Below are positions 16,039-24,140 of a stretch of DNA of 35,147 nt, in pieces. Each line of letters opens with the position of its first letter. The first letter of the stretch is position 1. Source of the stretch: Kiritimatiellia bacterium (GTDB taxonomy: Bacteria > Verrucomicrobiota > Kiritimatiellia > RFP12 > JAAYLN01). The notes beneath the pieces are model-generated. The model was not told the DNA's origin. It did no database searches and saw nothing but the letters and a program-made list of their open reading frames with translations. Made by a program: the position numbers and the translations under genes. Location of the stretch: positions 1-35,147 of the forward strand of contig JAFSZJ010000074.1 in assembly GCA_017458965.1 (NCBI GenBank). Direction: 5' to 3'.

Positions 16039-18138
16039 ATGATGGTACGCAACAAACTTCTCTTCATCACGGTATTAGCCATGGCCATTGGACTTCAATG
16101 CGAGGCCGACACGCTCGGCAAGTGGTTCTTGTTCGGGGACGCCCCGCTTACCGTCGCCGTGACCTCCGCCGCGCCCTGCGCCGTGTATGTCGATGGCAAG
16201 GTCCAGGGATGGATGGCAGGCGGGGACGCGCCTGAGTATTTCCGCCTTGTGAGCGGCAAGGGCTGGCGCTACTCCACGCTCGTGAGCGAAGCCTCCCCCC
16301 ACGGCATCGGCGTCAAGGTGCTTCCCGCCGACGAGGCGGCGAAGGTGAAGGTCTCCGACATAGTCCTCGGCAGCGCTAAGTTCAATTGCGACGAAGGCCG
16401 CAAATGGCTGTACCGCCTGAATGGCGGCAAAAGACTGGTATTCAAGGCGAACGGGACCTACCGTGGATACCCGACGGCCTCCATATACTGCAAAAAGCCG
16501 GGCTCGATCAAGGTGAGCTGGGGCGACCGCGAGACCACGCTCGTGAAGACGAACGCCGGCGCTGTCGCCTTCGCTCCGGTCGCGCTAACGGACGCCGACG
16601 CTATTGAATTCGGATGCGAAAGCGGCGAGTTCGAGGTCTCCGGCGTCGGCTTCACGACCGTCGCGGACAGCGCGACGGCCGCCACGGAGTTCACCTCCAG
16701 CGACGCGCGCCTCAACGAGTCGTTCACGGCGGCGAAGCGCCTCTGCGACCGCGAGAATATGGCGGCTGTCGTTTGCGAGGGACTCGGCCTCAAGTCGATC
16801 GACGAGGCGGCGAAGATCGTCACGGTCGATCCGATGACCAAAAACGGCCGCACCTTCTGCGGCGTCAAGCTGCCCGTCGCGGACGGCATCCTCGACATCC
16901 GCTGGATGCGCGAGACCCCGGACGAGATGGCTACCGTGTCCCAGACCCTTCCGGAAGGCTGGAAGCTCGTCCGCGACTTCGACATGCAGGCCGAGTGCCA
17001 GCGTCTCTGCGACAGCGCCATCGCCGACGGCATGGAGGGCGGCGTGCAGTTCTGCGCGTACAAGGGCGGCAAGAAGATCGTCGATGTCTGCGCCGGGCAT
17101 CTCTCCACCAACGAGAACGCAGAAGCCGTGCGGAGCGACACCCTCTTCCCGATCTTCTCGACCGAGAAGCCGCTTCTCGCCACCGCTTGCCACCGCGCCG
17201 TCGAGCGCGGGCTAATGGACTACGACAAGCCGCTCTGCACATGGTGGCCGGAGCTCACAGGCGACGGCAAGGAAAAACTTACGCTGCGCGAGACGCTCGC
17301 CTACCGCACCTGTCTCCCCGGCGGCGCGCCCGGCGGCAAGAACAACCCCGTCTGCGACCACAGCCTTTCCGACCGCGAGCTCTGCGACTGGGACTTCGTC
17401 TGCAAGGTCGCGGCCGCCGACAAGCCGAACGGCGTCCCCGGCACGACGCAGGCCTACCTCCCCTACGCCTACGCGTGGATGGTCGGCCACCCGCTCGAAG
17501 TCGCGCTCGGCAAACCCCTCAAGCAGGTCCTCGACGAGGAGGTGCTCATCCCGTCCGGCATCGAGAAGGACTTCTACTTCGTGGTTCCGCGCGAGGAGTA
17601 CCCGCGTGTCGCGCTCTACTGGTCGGGGCAGTTCGTCGAGAACATGAACGAGGACTGGGCGCGCCAGGCGATCATGCCGTCAGCGTGGGCGGTCTCTTCC
17701 GCCGATGCGCTGTGCCGGTTCTACAACCGGCTCTGCGGGTACGACGGCAAGCCGCCGCTGATCCGCAAGGAGACGCTTGACGCCGCACTCAAGCCGTGCC
17801 GCCACCCAAGCGACCCGCTGCCGTCCGAGGAGTCGATCAAGCGCGACTGGTTCATGCTCTTCGGCATGGGCTACGGACTCTGGGGCGAAGCCGAGCGGAT
17901 GGACCGCGTCTTCGGACACGGCGGTGCCGGAGGCTCCGAGGCTCTGGTCGACCGCGACAACGAACTGGTCGTCGCCTTCACCGCCAACATCCCCAGGGGC
18001 TGCATCGAGCTACGCGACCGCCTCTACGAAGTCGTCGGCATGCGCTGGCGCTACTGGAACGACAATGTGAGCATCCAGGACCTGCAGATGACGACCGCGT
18101 CCGGCGGCAACTACGGCAAGGGTATCACATCGCACTAG
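16039..18138 (+). CDS. Secreted beta-lactamase-fold serine hydrolase with N-terminal beta-domain
   Basis: This 699-residue exported protein has a signal peptide at residues 1-23. Residues 24-305 are beta-rich and unassigned. From about residue 310 the protein is a class C beta-lactamase/esterase-type (PF00144-like) domain. The nucleophile motif SxxK is STEK (Ser374, Lys377) in FPIFSTEKPLL; the second motif appears as YAYAW near residue 475; the third is GHGGAGGS near 640, a form common in esterases of this superfamily rather than true beta-lactamases. The substrate is unknown; acyl-ester or peptide bonds in cell wall or glycan side groups are plausible. A second, cytoplasmic member of the superfamily is at 20207-21721. 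It is followed by a convergent gap of 518 bp. Confidence 0.85.
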   Translation: MMVRNKLLFITVLAMAIGLQCEADTLGKWFLFGDAPLTVAVTSAAPCAVYVDGKVQGWMAGGDAPEYFRLVSGKGWRYSTLVSEASPHGIGVKVLPADEAAKVKVSDIVLGSAKFNCDEGRKWLYRLNGGKRLVFKANGTYRGYPTASIYCKKPGSIKVSWGDRETTLVKTNAGAVAFAPVALTDADAIEFGCESGEFEVSGVGFTTVADSATAATEFTSSDARLNESFTAAKRLCDRENMAAVVCEGLGLKSIDEAAKIVTVDPMTKNGRTFCGVKLPVADGILDIRWMRETPDEMATVSQTLPEGWKLVRDFDMQAECQRLCDSAIADGMEGGVQFCAYKGGKKIVDVCAGHLSTNENAEAVRSDTLFPIFSTEKPLLATACHRAVERGLMDYDKPLCTWWPELTGDGKEKLTLRETLAYRTCLPGGAPGGKNNPVCDHSLSDRELCDWDFVCKVAAADKPNGVPGTTQAYLPYAYAWMVGHPLEVALGKPLKQVLDEEVLIPSGIEKDFYFVVPREEYPRVALYWSGQFVENMNEDWARQAIMPSAWAVSSADALCRFYNRLCGYDGKPPLIRKETLDAALKPCRHPSDPLPSEESIKRDWFMLFGMGYGLWGEAERMDRVFGHGGAGGSEALVDRDNELVVAFTANIPRGCIELRDRLYEVVGMRWRYWNDNVSIQDLQMTTASGGNYGKGITSH

Positions 18139-18161
18139 AGCGGACTGCGGCGCGGGTTTTC

Positions 18162-18190
18162 TTGACACTCCTGCCGCCGTTTGGTACCTT
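18162..18190 (+). promoter_or_regulatory. Candidate promoter of intergenic RNA (perfect TTGACA)
   Basis: A perfect -35 TTGACA (18162-18167) is followed after exactly 17 bp by TACCTT (18185-18190), a weaker -10 matching 3 of 6. It lies 24 bp beyond the serine hydrolase stop and points into an interval with no convincing coding sequence. Confidence 0.4.
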
Positions 18191-18196
18191 CTTCAA

Positions 18197-18451
18197 CGGA
18201 AAAACCGCGAGGCGTTTCCCGCTTCCGGTTTTCATTGGACCGCCGCCTTGCGCGGCGGGTGGATCGGAAAACGGCCCTGTCTGGTACGCGAAACAGCCGA
18301 AATCCCTGTTCCACGCGATGTTCAGGGTGCCGAAACGCCTGACGGACCGCACGCCTCCTCCGGGGGGAAGCGCGAAAACAGGCCGGGGCGCCCACCTGGC
18401 TACAGGGAACATAGGGACGAAAGCGATACGGCCCGATGGGGTTTTTATTTT
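18197..18451 (+). ncRNA. Candidate structured noncoding RNA (unassigned; weak 6S-like resemblance)
   Basis: This is a gene-free stretch between convergent genes, about 255 nt from the predicted start to a TTTTTATTTT tract at 18442-18451. It has several stems. AAAACCG (18201-18207) pairs with CGGTTTT (18226-18232). CCCTGTTCC (18304-18312) pairs with GGAACA-TA-GGG (18406-18416), leaving a 2-nt bulge and enclosing about 93 nt. CCTG-GCTA-CAGG (18395-18406) forms a small hairpin at the 3' side, competing slightly with the long stem. The GCCCACCTGG...CAGGGAACA...AGGGACG segment resembles the 3' half of some 6S RNAs by eye, but the 5' half could not be matched. No SRP, tmRNA or RNase P hallmarks were found. 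Short open frames here are poor. Confidence 0.4.
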
Positions 18452-18459
18452 GCCTCCTC

Positions 18460-18626
18460 ATCCGGAGGTGCGGCATCTTGCCGCGCAGGCGCGGCGTAGG
18501 TCGTCGGGTTATCGGGATATCGGACGGCGGCTGCGCCGCCTTTATCGGGATTTCGCGCCGGGATTTCGGCGCTTCGCTTGGATCGGGATATCCGAAACAA
18601 GCGCGGCGGGACGCCGCACCTCCACA
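18460..18626. repeat. REPIN-like element: inverted pair of REP-like palindromes
   Basis: A REP-like unit at 18460-18486 (CCGGAGG head, then GTGCGGCA-TCT-TGCCGCGC stem-loop) is matched by an inverted copy at 18601-18626, whose minus strand reads GGAGGTGCGGCG-TCC-CGCCGCGC. The A-T pair closing the loop in the first is G-C in the second, preserving the stem. The 110 bp between has further hairpins (GGCGGCTGCGCCGCC) and ATCGGGATAT/ATCGGGATTT repeats. The same unit is in tandem at 28997-29157. No RAYT-type transposase is in the window. Confidence 0.7.
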
Positions 18627-18656
18627 CGTACTACTCACTAGAACTAGTCCCTAGAA

Positions 18657-20156
18657 CTAAAAATACAGATCGCGTTCGCCGGCGCAGATGCGGTTGTAGC
18701 GCTCCATGACGGTCGGGAAGAACTTCGGGTACATCTCCTTGATCGCCGCCAGTTCGGCTTCGATGACCGGCTCGCACGCCTTTATGCTTTCGGGCGATGC
18801 GAAGTCGTCCAGCCACTCGCGGTAGGTGAGCACCGCGTTGATCTTGCAGAAGGTCCCCTCGCGCCCGGTCTTGAGCGCGTCCAGGATGCATCCGCCCGTG
18901 CGCCCGCAGCGGTAGCCGGCGGTGCAGAACGAAGTGATGACGCCCTGCTTCGCGAGATCGACGATCATCTCCTCTAGCGAGCGCGTATCGCCCAGCATGA
19001 ACTGCTGCTCGTCGATCTTCTGCTCCTTGTTCGCAGCCGAGTAGCCGCCGATGTCGATGCGCGTTCCGGCATCCATCTGCGTGAGGCCGATTCTGAGACA
19101 GCGGTCGCGCAGCTCCTTCGACTCGCGCGCGGTGACGATGAGGCCGGTGTAGGGCACGGCGAGACGGAGCACGAGGACCGCCTTGAAGAAGTCGTCGTCG
19201 GTGAAAGCGCTCTTGGCGTTGGCCACGTCGGAGCCGGACGCCGCATGCATGCGCGGGACCGAGAAGGTGTGCGGACCGATGTTGACGAAGCGCTCCAGCT
19301 CGCGGGCATGCGCGCACATGGCGGCCACATCGAACTTCCAGTCGGGGTTGAGGCCGAAAAGTACGCCGAGTCCGACATCGTCTATGCCGGCGTCGAAGGC
19401 GCGGTGCATGCACGTCACGCGCCAGCCGTAGTCGCCCTTGACCGTGTCCGCCGGATGCATCGCGGCGTACACCTTGTGGTCGTAGGTCTCCTGGAAGACC
19501 TGGAAGGTGCCGATCCCGGCGTCGTGGACGATCTTCAGATCGTCGATGGACATCGGCGCGGCGTTGACGTTGATGCGGCGCACGGTGCACTCGCCTCTGC
19601 GCATCTTCACGCGGGCGGAGTAGATCGACGCAAGGGAGTCGGCGATGAAGCGGGCGCCGGTCATCGGATGCTCGCCGTATACGGCCATGACGCGCTTGTG
19701 TCCGCCGCGTATCATCGCCTCGGCCTCGGTCTTGATCTCGTCCATCGTCAGGCAGCGCCGCTTCTCGCGGACGTTGTCGGCGCTGAAGCCGCAGTAGCGG
19801 CAGCGGTTGACGCAGTAGCTCGAGATGTACATCGGCGCGAAGGTGACTACGCGGTTGTCGTACACCTTGTGCTTGACCTTCCACCCGGCGTCCGCCATCT
19901 CGGCGATGAGGTCAGGATCGTCCACGGCGAGGAGCGCCGCGACCTCCGGACCGGAAAGGGTCTGTATCGCGAGGGACTTCTGGATTATGTCGCGGACGCG
20001 GGCCTTGTCCGGCTTTGCGTTGTCCGCGATCTCGGCGCGTATAGCGTCGTCGTCGATGAAGTCGCGCCCGTCCTTGCAGTAGCGGTCGATCTCGTCCCGC
20101 TTGATCATCTTTGAAAGCATGTCGGCCGAACCGCCATGCGTGGCGATATCACTCAT
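18657..20156 (-). CDS. hydG: HydG-type radical SAM enzyme with altered C-terminal cluster motif
   Basis: HydG cleaves tyrosine and builds Fe-CO-CN units for the [FeFe]-hydrogenase H-cluster. This 499-residue homologue has the radical SAM motif CVNRCRYC (Cys115, 119, 122), NVNAAPM, FQETYD, GLGVLFGL and SVPRMHAASG, all in the expected order. The C-terminal region SFCTAGYRCGRTG...FC aligns with the HydG auxiliary-cluster motif CxxC-x22-C. The first and third Cys are at the right spacing (411 and 437, 26 apart), but the middle Cys is Gly414. Extra Cys occur at 417 and 423. ThiH is a less likely alternative because it lacks this extension. The ATG at 20156 is chosen for AAGGA 7 nt upstream. hydE, hydF and a hydrogenase are not in the window. 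The product of this variant is uncertain. Confidence 0.85.
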   Translation of the reverse strand: MSDIATHGGSADMLSKMIKRDEIDRYCKDGRDFIDDDAIRAEIADNAKPDKARVRDIIQKSLAIQTLSGPEVAALLAVDDPDLIAEMADAGWKVKHKVYDNRVVTFAPMYISSYCVNRCRYCGFSADNVREKRRCLTMDEIKTEAEAMIRGGHKRVMAVYGEHPMTGARFIADSLASIYSARVKMRRGECTVRRINVNAAPMSIDDLKIVHDAGIGTFQVFQETYDHKVYAAMHPADTVKGDYGWRVTCMHRAFDAGIDDVGLGVLFGLNPDWKFDVAAMCAHARELERFVNIGPHTFSVPRMHAASGSDVANAKSAFTDDDFFKAVLVLRLAVPYTGLIVTARESKELRDRCLRIGLTQMDAGTRIDIGGYSAANKEQKIDEQQFMLGDTRSLEEMIVDLAKQGVITSFCTAGYRCGRTGGCILDALKTGREGTFCKINAVLTYREWLDDFASPESIKACEPVIEAELAAIKEMYPKFFPTVMERYNRICAGERDLYF

Positions 20157-20173
20157 TTTCGATCCTTGCATAT

Positions 20174-20190
20174 CGGGGGCCTTCCCCCCG
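20174..20190 (-). other. Hairpin in the hydG leader
   Basis: CGGGGG (20174-20179) and CCCCCG (20185-20190) form a perfect 6-bp GC stem with a 5-nt loop, between the predicted transcription start and the hydG ribosome site. There is no T-run. It could influence hydG mRNA stability or translation. Confidence 0.45.
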
Positions 20191-20205
20191 CAAAACAGTC
20201 TTTTG

Positions 20206-20214
20206 ATTATACCA
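20206..20214 (-). promoter_or_regulatory. Extended -10 promoter for hydG (TGnTATAAT)
   Basis: The minus strand reads TGGTATAAT at 20214-20206, a perfect -10 hexamer with the extended TGn element. No good -35 is 17 bp upstream, as expected for extended -10 promoters. It overlaps the stop codon of the upstream serine hydrolase gene. Predicted start is near 20199, leaving a leader of about 43 nt. Confidence 0.6.
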
Positions 20215-21721
20215 CTCCCTCAAGGGCGCATCCTCTCATCCCCCAGAAACCGCCGGAGACGGCGAACGAGCCGTCGGAGGCCCGGGCGAAATCGAGGTCC
20301 ATGCGATTGACGTCCCGGATGAGATGGCAGGATAGATGGAAGGCGCCGGAGTCGTCCGTCATGCCGCTCGCCGCGACGGGGCTTCGGGAGGCATATCCGG
20401 GGATGAAGTCAAGCGACGGAGGGTTGAGCGTAAGCTCGCCAATCGCCCATCCGCCGTCGCCGACCGGAATACGCTGAAGTCCGGCCTGGCCATCGATCTC
20501 GAGCGTCCATCCGTCGGTCCCGGCGTCGAACACGCGGAGCGACTTCACTCCCCGTGGGTTGCCCTTGAGCTGGAAAAGCATGCCATCAAACGGAAGAGGC
20601 TTGCGTCCGGCGCCGCGAAGCGGCTCCACCGCCAGTCTCCAGCATCCATCGCGCAGTGCGGCCAGAGCCGCCGGATTCTCCGGCAGCGGCTTGTCCCCCA
20701 TTGCAGGCAGAAGTATCTCCCATACTAGGTCGATCTCCTTCTGCATGTCGCGGACGGAGGCGTTGATCGAGACGACCGCGTCCTTGTCGGGGATGATGAT
20801 CGTGTACTGGCCGGATGCGCCATCGGCGCGGAAGGAGTCGTTGTGGCACCGCCAGAACTGGAACCCGTAGCCCTGCTCCCAGTCGGTCCCCTCGCCCACC
20901 GACTGCGGGCCGACATGCGCCCATCCGCTCCAGGTATGGCGCGCCGTGGCGAGTTCGGTCCATTCACGCGAAAGCACACGTTCACCATTCCAAAGACCCT
21001 TGTCGAGGTATAGCTGCCCGAAGCGCGATATCTCGCGGGTCGTCATCCGCATCCCCCATCCGCCGCACGGGATCCCGTCCGGCGACATGTCCGATGTGCC
21101 GTTGGAGATGACGATCCTGTTGAAGAGCCGGTCGCGCAGCAGCTCCATCATCGGGCGGCCGGATCTGCGCTCCACTATCGCGGCGAGGACGTAGGTGGCG
21201 TCGGAGTCGTACTTGAAGCCGGTGCCCGGTGGGTTGGCGATCTCCTTGGCGAGGAAGCCCCGCACCCAGTCGCCCTTGGAACCGACCTCGTTCGCGAGGA
21301 TGTGGTCACGCGGCGCGCCGACGTTCATCGTTAGGAGGTCGCGGACGCGCATTTGGCGCAGGTTCTCCGAAGGCGAAGCCGGGGCGCTCTCGGGGAATAT
21401 GTCGATCACGCGCTCGTCCAGCCCCACGAGGCCTTCATCGACTATCAGACCGATGGCGGTGGATGTGAACGCCTTCGAGTGGGAATAAAGGGCATGGGGG
21501 ACGCGGAGCGTGTCGAACGGACTCCATGTTCCTTCGGCGACCACCTTGCCATGTCGCCTGATCACAAACCCATGCATGCACCCCGCCGGGCCACCGGGGA
21601 AGAACCTCCCGCATTCGGCGATGTAGTCGGAAATGGCCTTCGAGGGCATGCCCTGCGATTCCGGGGAGTGAAGCGGCTCCGAGCCGTCAGCCGCGATCAG
21701 TGCTTCGGTTGCGTTGCTCAT
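20207..21721 (-). CDS. Cytoplasmic beta-lactamase-fold serine hydrolase
   Basis: This 504-residue protein has no signal peptide. The class C beta-lactamase-type core has the SxxK motif in YSHSKAFTS (Ser80, Lys83), preceded by the family's VIRRHGKVVAEG strand. The second motif is YDSDATYVL (Tyr171, Ser173), and GGWGMRMTTREISRFGQLYLDKG is a conserved PF00144 stretch. The third motif region falls around GYGFQFWRC...FRADGASGQY. About 150 C-terminal residues form an extra beta-rich domain. The substrate is unknown. A -10-like TAGAAT lies 9 bp upstream of the ATG and no Shine-Dalgarno is present. hydG follows directly under its own promoter, so a functional link between the two is not implied. Confidence 0.85.
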   Translation of the reverse strand: MSNATEALIAADGSEPLHSPESQGMPSKAISDYIAECGRFFPGGPAGCMHGFVIRRHGKVVAEGTWSPFDTLRVPHALYSHSKAFTSTAIGLIVDEGLVGLDERVIDIFPESAPASPSENLRQMRVRDLLTMNVGAPRDHILANEVGSKGDWVRGFLAKEIANPPGTGFKYDSDATYVLAAIVERRSGRPMMELLRDRLFNRIVISNGTSDMSPDGIPCGGWGMRMTTREISRFGQLYLDKGLWNGERVLSREWTELATARHTWSGWAHVGPQSVGEGTDWEQGYGFQFWRCHNDSFRADGASGQYTIIIPDKDAVVSINASVRDMQKEIDLVWEILLPAMGDKPLPENPAALAALRDGCWRLAVEPLRGAGRKPLPFDGMLFQLKGNPRGVKSLRVFDAGTDGWTLEIDGQAGLQRIPVGDGGWAIGELTLNPPSLDFIPGYASRSPVAASGMTDDSGAFHLSCHLIRDVNRMDLDFARASDGSFAVSGGFWGMRGCALEGVV

Positions 21722-21730
21722 GATGTGGAT

Positions 21731-21736
21731 ATTCTA
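21731..21736 (-). promoter_or_regulatory. -10-like element, near-leaderless start of serine hydrolase
   Basis: The minus strand reads TAGAAT (5 of 6), 9 bp before the ATG at 21721. No clear -35 is seen. The arrangement resembles those before the genes starting at 6907 and 13074. Confidence 0.3.
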
Positions 21737-21826
21737 TCAGTTGGCCGCCCTCCGGACCGCATGTGCGACCCTTTCCACGGACACCATGCCGGATGTCCGC
21801 ATCATCAGCAAAGGAAAGGATCCATC

Positions 21827-23155
21827 ATGCATACCACAGCAATCAAGGCCATCGCCCGATATGAACTCCGCCCGGTCTGCGGAAGCCTGTTCAAAAGGAA
21901 GGGGGCGCGATATCTACCCGCGACAAGCGACATATCCGCCCCCTTCTGGTTCGAGTTCCACACGCCAGGACATAAGAGCGGCGTCAGCCGCCTCGCCCTG
22001 CGGACGAGGGATCCGGCGGAGGCCATGCTCAGGGCCAACGCGCTCGTCTGGAAGGCCCGCCAATTCGCGGACGAGCAGTTCCTGCGCGACCGTATGACGC
22101 AAAGGATCCGCGCCGCCATGGTCCAGGCCGGATCGGATGTTCCAAGGGCCTACGAGACCCCGCGTCTAGCCACGGTCCAGAGCGTCCGCGCGGGACGCAT
22201 CACCCTTGACGAACTCTGGGCGGCGGTGAAGCCCAGATACGACGCGAGGGCGAAATCGCTGGAGCTATACAGGACGCAGACGGCCAAGTTCGTCAAGTAC
22301 GCCCTTCGGCATGGGATATCCTGCATAGACGAGGTCACCCGCGACTTCGCCGAGGGATACGCCAGATGGCTCTTCCCCCGCGTCACGACTGCGCAGAAGC
22401 ACATCGGCACGCTCCGCCGCGAATGGTCCTTGCTCTTCCCCGATTCTCAGACCAACCCATGGAACCTCGGCATACGGCTTCAGCCCAAGGAGAAAGACCA
22501 TGCCATGAACTATCGGTGCCTCACCCTCAACGAGGTCAGGCGCATACGCCAGACCGCCGCAAGGCTGGCCGCGAACCCCTCCCTTCTGGCAGGTTCGCGG
22601 TTGCGCGTCTTGTCCCCGGCGATACTCCTGGACATGTGCGACGCCATCGTCTTCTCATACCGCTACGGTCTTCGCATCGGCTCGATCGGAAAGATACGGG
22701 GCAAGGACTTCGACACCGAAACTGGCACATGGACGCACAGGCCGCCGAAGACATCGCGCGCCACGCTTGGCATGGACTACCCGATACTGCCGGACATAGC
22801 CGAGATACTCGCCCGCAGGGGAGTCGCAGGCAACGCCCCGATCTTTCCCGCCTTCGCGAAGGCGCATTCGGCGGCGGAGCAGAAGCTTAACCAGGCGATC
22901 AAGGCGGTGTTCCGTCTCTCCGGGGTCGAGGACTCCAGACTGAAGGGACGCGCCTCGTGGCACTCGTTTCGCGCCACATTCATCACGCGCCTCACCGAGG
23001 CCGGGTGTCCGCATTCGATAGTCAAGGAACTCGCCCAGCACGCCAAGGGTGATGTCACACAGCGCTACATCCACACTTCAATGGAGACCAAGCTCGAATG
23101 GCTCTCGAAAATCCCGCCTCTCGGCGACATAGACCTGACCGTAAGGGGTCAGTGA
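21827..23155 (+). CDS. Tyrosine recombinase/integrase
   Basis: This 442-residue site-specific recombinase has an N-terminal DNA-binding region with a basic start and an SAM-like core-binding domain (about residues 120-215). The catalytic domain carries every active-site residue: Arg283 in YRYGLRIGSI, Lys308 in PPKTS, His379 and Arg382 in WHSFRATF, His405 in AQHAKGD and the nucleophile Tyr414 in QRYIHTS. The ATG at 21827 follows AAAGGA by 6 nt. An open frame extends 474 bp further upstream, antisense to the serine hydrolase, and is rejected. It stands alone, with no excisionase, cargo or phage genes recognised. Immediately downstream are a strong palindrome (23245-23275) and a truncated outer-membrane protein gene, suggesting an integration event. 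It is not a chromosomal XerC/D by its longer N-terminus. Confidence 0.9.
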   Translation: MHTTAIKAIARYELRPVCGSLFKRKGARYLPATSDISAPFWFEFHTPGHKSGVSRLALRTRDPAEAMLRANALVWKARQFADEQFLRDRMTQRIRAAMVQAGSDVPRAYETPRLATVQSVRAGRITLDELWAAVKPRYDARAKSLELYRTQTAKFVKYALRHGISCIDEVTRDFAEGYARWLFPRVTTAQKHIGTLRREWSLLFPDSQTNPWNLGIRLQPKEKDHAMNYRCLTLNEVRRIRQTAARLAANPSLLAGSRLRVLSPAILLDMCDAIVFSYRYGLRIGSIGKIRGKDFDTETGTWTHRPPKTSRATLGMDYPILPDIAEILARRGVAGNAPIFPAFAKAHSAAEQKLNQAIKAVFRLSGVEDSRLKGRASWHSFRATFITRLTEAGCPHSIVKELAQHAKGDVTQRYIHTSMETKLEWLSKIPPLGDIDLTVRGQ

Positions 23156-23244
23156 AGTGCGGGGCTGATTTGCCTCGCGCCAAGTTCGCCATATCCGCAA
23201 AGTTTGGCAGAGCCGGCGATGCGGGCATCGCGGGTGCTGGCGGG

Positions 23245-23275
23245 TGCGCATGTCATGCTTGCATGAAGATGCGCA
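23245..23275. other. Nested palindrome downstream of integrase, possible recombination site
   Basis: TGCGCAT-gt-CATGC-tt-GCATG-aag-ATGCGCA is a two-part inverted repeat (7-bp outer and 5-bp inner arms), extendable by GGG/TCC to 23242-23278. It lies 90 bp after the integrase stop and about 120 bp before a truncated gene. Its size suits a tyrosine-recombinase core or att site, or a hairpin terminator lacking a T-run. No second copy was found in the window. The flanking interval 23156-23396 holds nothing else convincing. Confidence 0.45.
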
Positions 23276-23396
23276 TCCGCTGCACCGAAGGACGCCAGGG
23301 GCGGCCCGCCGCGACAAAGGCCTCCGTGTTTCGCGCGGAGCGCATATTACTTTGCGACACCCGCCCCGTAAGTCCTCGTCCAGCGCTACCGGCGCG

Positions 23397-24128
23397 ATGT
23401 CGTGGGATGATGACGACATGGACGGCTGGGGCTTCCGCCTCGAAGCGGACTATCCGCTCATTGACATAGCAGACTGGGCGAAGATTGGCGCCTTCGCCGG
23501 CTTCCGCGGATTCTGGGATGTCAAGGGCAGGTCCGCCGGAGGCGGCGCCGGAGTCGCAACCCGCACCACGACAACAACCTCGGGCACCGCCACAAAAACG
23601 ACAGACTATTTCTATGACGTGACTGCGCCGCTCAACCTCGACGGCACACTCGACTTCCCGAACGCCGAGATCTTCGAGGGAAGCGTGGTCAGGTACACGC
23701 CGTCTGGCGACTCTTCCTCGCACAAGCGCACCGCCGCTTTCTCCATCGCAAAGATCGAGGCGGAGGCGGACATCTACCAGACTGCGATTGGGGCATCGCT
23801 TCGCTTTGATACCGGACGCCTTGCTCTTTCCCTCCGCCCGTCACTGCTTCTAAACTGGATTGATGCCGAGGCGACTCGGACGGAAGTCCTTGCGACCGCG
23901 GCGGGCAAGGTGAAGGGGGCATGGACCGACAAGGCGGATGACTGCGCTTTCGCGCTTGGGGCAGGGCTTGATCTCATTGCCGAATGCGCCTTGTCCGACA
24001 ACTGGTCGCTTTGGGTCTCCGGCGGGTATGAGTGGATCGGCAAGGTCGAATTCGACATTGGCCCGCAAAAGGTGGAAATCGATCCGTCGGCCTGGACTGC
24101 CACCGTTGGCGTTGCATTCTCGTTTTAG
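23397..24128 (+). pseudogene. Outer-membrane beta-barrel protein, N-terminally truncated
   Basis: About 243 residues with alternating beta-strand patterns (FRLEADYPLIDIADWAKIG, AFAGFRGFWDV, GASLRFDTGRLALSLRPSLLLNW, NWSLWVSGGYEWIG). It ends in VGVAFSF, the terminal-Phe signature used by the BAM machinery to insert outer-membrane barrels. No signal peptide or ribosome site precedes it. The coding-like sequence can be followed upstream only to around 23350-23397, where a Ser-rich stretch begins. The first Met at 23397 is already inside the barrel-like part. The 5' end therefore appears lost, possibly when the integrase element to its left inserted. A short but intact gene with an unusual start remains possible. 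Confidence 0.55.
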
Positions 24129-24140
24129 AGCGGTCCAGGA

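Noticed and set aside
16039-18138. True beta-lactamase (antibiotic resistance)
   Set aside because: The SxxK and GHGG motifs fit esterase or peptidase members, with a large extra N-terminal domain; resistance cannot be inferred.
18125-18412. Small minus-strand ORF of 95 codons in the convergent gap
   Set aside because: Base-paired segments and a plus-strand promoter/T-run explain the region better; no ribosome site was seen. Not fully excluded.
18631-19884. Minus-strand 417-codon frame overlapping hydG
   Set aside because: Arg-rich shadow in another frame of hydG, which has all family motifs.
21353-21826. N-terminal extension of the integrase
   Set aside because: It runs antisense through the serine hydrolase gene; the ATG at 21827 has an ideal ribosome site and the homology begins there.
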